Of a stretch of DNA of 62,449 nucleotides, positions 61,415 to 62,449 are shown in pieces. The stretch comes from Candidatus Krumholzibacteriia bacterium (GTDB lineage: Bacteria > Krumholzibacteriota > Krumholzibacteriia > JAJRXK01). Position 1 is the first letter of the stretch. Every line of letters begins with the position of its first letter. The stretch covers positions 1-62,449 of the forward strand of contig DATFKK010000019.1 in the NCBI GenBank assembly GCA_035268685.1, read 5' to 3'. The notes beneath the pieces are model-generated. The model made no database searches. It saw only the letters and a list, made by a program, of their open reading frames with translations, and was not told where the DNA came from. Position numbers and translations under genes: made by a program.

Positions 61415-61820
61415 GTCTTCTCCGGAGGCGATGGGTGCGGGCGAGAGCGAACGCCGGAATCTAGCCGGACCTGGTCCCGTACGACCACCTCCGTTCCCGG
61501 GTTCCGCTCGTGTATCGATTCACGCAACGCGGCCGAGACGCTTGCGGGACGGTGTCGCCAGCGGCTACTCTCTGGGCCGACAGCCGGCAAGAGTCCTCCC
61601 GATCGCATCCCGCCATTGCAATCCCGGCCCGGACCGATCTCCTGCCAGCCACACGTCTTCGGCGCGTTCCGTCGCGCCCCCGCTTCTCCCTCGTCGGAGG
61701 GAGTACGAGGGTTCCGCCGAGCCGGAAGCCTCGTCGTCCCGTCGCTCGTGGATTCCGGATGGGCCGGCCCACGCGTGGCGATCTGTCGGAGGCGGCCGCG
61801 CTTCCGTTGGAGAGAGCAAA
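61415..61820. other. Long leader/intergenic region upstream of the RRM gene (406 nt)
   Basis: It separates the divergent Tricorn and RRM genes. A promoter candidate is at 61542-61571, leaving a leader of about 245 nt before the GTG at 61821. A palindromic TGGGCCGGCCCA lies near 61760. Cold-shock-type RNA-binding genes often have long structured leaders; no ORF is supported here. Confidence 0.45.
61542..61571 (+). promoter_or_regulatory. Candidate promoter of the RRM gene
   Basis: TTGCGG (61542-61547), 18-nt spacer, TACTCT (61566-61571). Confidence 0.4.
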
Positions 61821-62108
61821 GTGAAGAAGTTGTACGTGGGGAATCTCCCCTTCCAAGCCACCGATGACGAAGTTCAGCAGCTGTTCGGCCAGCACGGCGA
61901 GGTCCACTCGGTCGCGCTGATCAACGACCGGGAGACCGGCCGCCCCCGTGGGTTCGGCTTCGTCGAGATGGACGACGAAGGCGCCACCAAGGCCATGCAG
62001 GCGCTCGACGGTTACGAGATGAGTGGCCGTGCGTTGCGTGTGAACGAGGCCCAGGAACGCCGGGGTGGCCCGCGCGGCGGTGGCGGTGGTGGCGGCGGCC
62101 GCTACTAG
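61821..62108 (+). CDS. RRM-domain RNA-binding protein with Gly-rich tail
   Basis: A 95-residue RNA-binding protein: RNP2 LYVGNL (residues 4-9) and RNP1 RGFGFVEM (about 43-50) in one RRM, then an Arg/Gly-rich tail (RRGGPRGGGGGGGGRY). GTG 61821 has GGAGAG upstream. Such proteins are common in cyanobacteria and several FCB lineages and are often cold-induced. It ends before a strong hairpin. Confidence 0.92.
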   Translation: MKKLYVGNLPFQATDDEVQQLFGQHGEVHSVALINDRETGRPRGFGFVEMDDEGATKAMQALDGYEMSGRALRVNEAQERRGGPRGGGGGGGGRY

Positions 62109-62208
62109 GTTCTCCCTCTCGCTGGTTCCGTACTTCGTGCGCGTCCGCTCCTGACGGTCGTCCCCACTCCGGGGAGGCACGTCCAGAACAGGTCCCGCAG
62201 TTCATGTC

Positions 62209-62240
62209 GAGGCCCCGCTCCGCTGCCGGAGCGGGGCCTC
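62209..62240. terminator. Strong perfect hairpin terminator
   Basis: A perfect 14-bp stem with a 4-nt loop (CTGC) between the convergent RRM gene and the partial gene at the window edge. Confidence 0.65.
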
Positions 62241-62246
62241 TCGGCG

Positions 62247-62449
62247 TCAATCGCGAGCGTGCGTGCCGGGGGCGCGCTCGTGTGCGATCCGCCCCGAGAC
62301 CAGCCCGGCTCCGAGGATCACCGCCGCGGGGACCCAGAACGCGGCGGCGATCGTGGGTCTGCTGCTGGGCGGCGTCCTGTACGACCGGTCGGGCGCGGCC
62401 GCACTGCCCGCTCCGGCGCCGTGCCCCTGGATCGCACCGCGGAAGCGGG
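62247..62449 (-). CDS. C-terminus of an unknown membrane protein, cut by window edge
   Basis: About 67 codons are visible, ending with a hydrophobic helix (TIAAAFWVPAAVILGAGLV) and a charged tail (SGRIAHERAPGTHARD). The gene begins outside the window. Support is codon bias and its place behind a convergent terminator; the family is unknown. Confidence 0.4.
   Translation of the reverse strand, partial: RFRGAIQGHGAGAGSAAAPDRSYRTPPSSRPTIAAAFWVPAAVILGAGLVSGRIAHERAPGTHARD

Noticed and set aside
58080-61773. Identical GGGCCGGCCCACG on both sides of the Tricorn gene, as possible element borders
   Set aside because: Too short and too GC-typical; no terminal inverted repeats, target duplications or transposase.

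Overview
This window looks like chromosome from an uncultured, high-GC, Gram-negative-type bacterium. The evidence is strong GC bias at third codon positions, many exported or lipoprotein products, a cohesin/dockerin protein ending in a FlgD-like Ig sorting domain, paired ECF-sigma/TPR-kinase genes, Tricorn, M3 and M16 peptidases, and several DUF3857/transglutaminase proteins. That mix is typical of the FCB group and its neighbours (Eisenbacteria, Krumholzibacteriota, Gemmatimonadota). The phylum is an inference, since no rRNA or tRNA gene was seen. I also found no CRISPR array, insertion sequence, phage region or att site.

Layout. 1-6.3 kb: a 5'-cut DUF3857 protein, a GH30 hydrolase, and a tandem M16 peptidase pair. 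6.4-12 kb: a GT-C membrane glycosyltransferase, a propeller lipoprotein preceded by a Kelch gene whose start is missing, and a MacB-type permease. 12-18 kb: another DUF3857 protein, a NUDIX hydrolase, a small membrane protein, a SpoIIAA-like gene with a palindromic operator, an SDR, a voltage-gated K+ channel with a zinc ribbon, and a globin. 18.3-21.7 kb: a coupled amidohydrolase pair and an exported isoaspartyl methyltransferase. 21.7-25.8 kb (minus strand): a TPP-riboswitch operon of methyltransferase, AIR-synthase-like protein, TenA, ThiE and Mut7-C RNase. 26-32.9 kb: two membrane Ser/Thr kinases (one coupled to an ECF sigma factor), a beta-hydroxyacid-dehydrogenase-type enzyme and a GH113-like hydrolase. 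33-38 kb: BioD, a membrane protein, a Wzz-like protein and an O-antigen-ligase-like protein. 37.9-41 kb: a selenoprotein of the GrdB/PrdB family and an exported M3 peptidase. 41-48 kb: an orphan gene, the cohesin/dockerin protein and a coupled DUF3857 pair. 48-50 kb: an SDR, a selenocysteine rhodanese and a YbhB protein. 50-57.9 kb (minus strand): an 11-gene Mrp/Mbh-type cation antiporter operon. 58-62.4 kb: a Tricorn-type protease, an RRM RNA-binding protein and the edge of another gene.

Most notable. (1) Two genes are each interrupted by an in-frame UGA exactly at the redox or catalytic cysteine. In both, a hairpin with the loop CGUG(G/C) follows 18-22 nt later, so both are best read as selenoproteins. 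(2) The TPP-riboswitch operon combines TenA and ThiE with an AIR-synthase/HypE-like protein, a SAM methyltransferase and a Ubl-Mut7-C RNase, and may be an undescribed thiamine salvage or repair pathway. (3) Three unrelated tandem pairs (M16, amidohydrolase, DUF3857) each have a catalytically intact gene closely followed by a paralogue without the catalytic residues. (4) Two perfect 18-bp palindromes sit at recognisable promoters.
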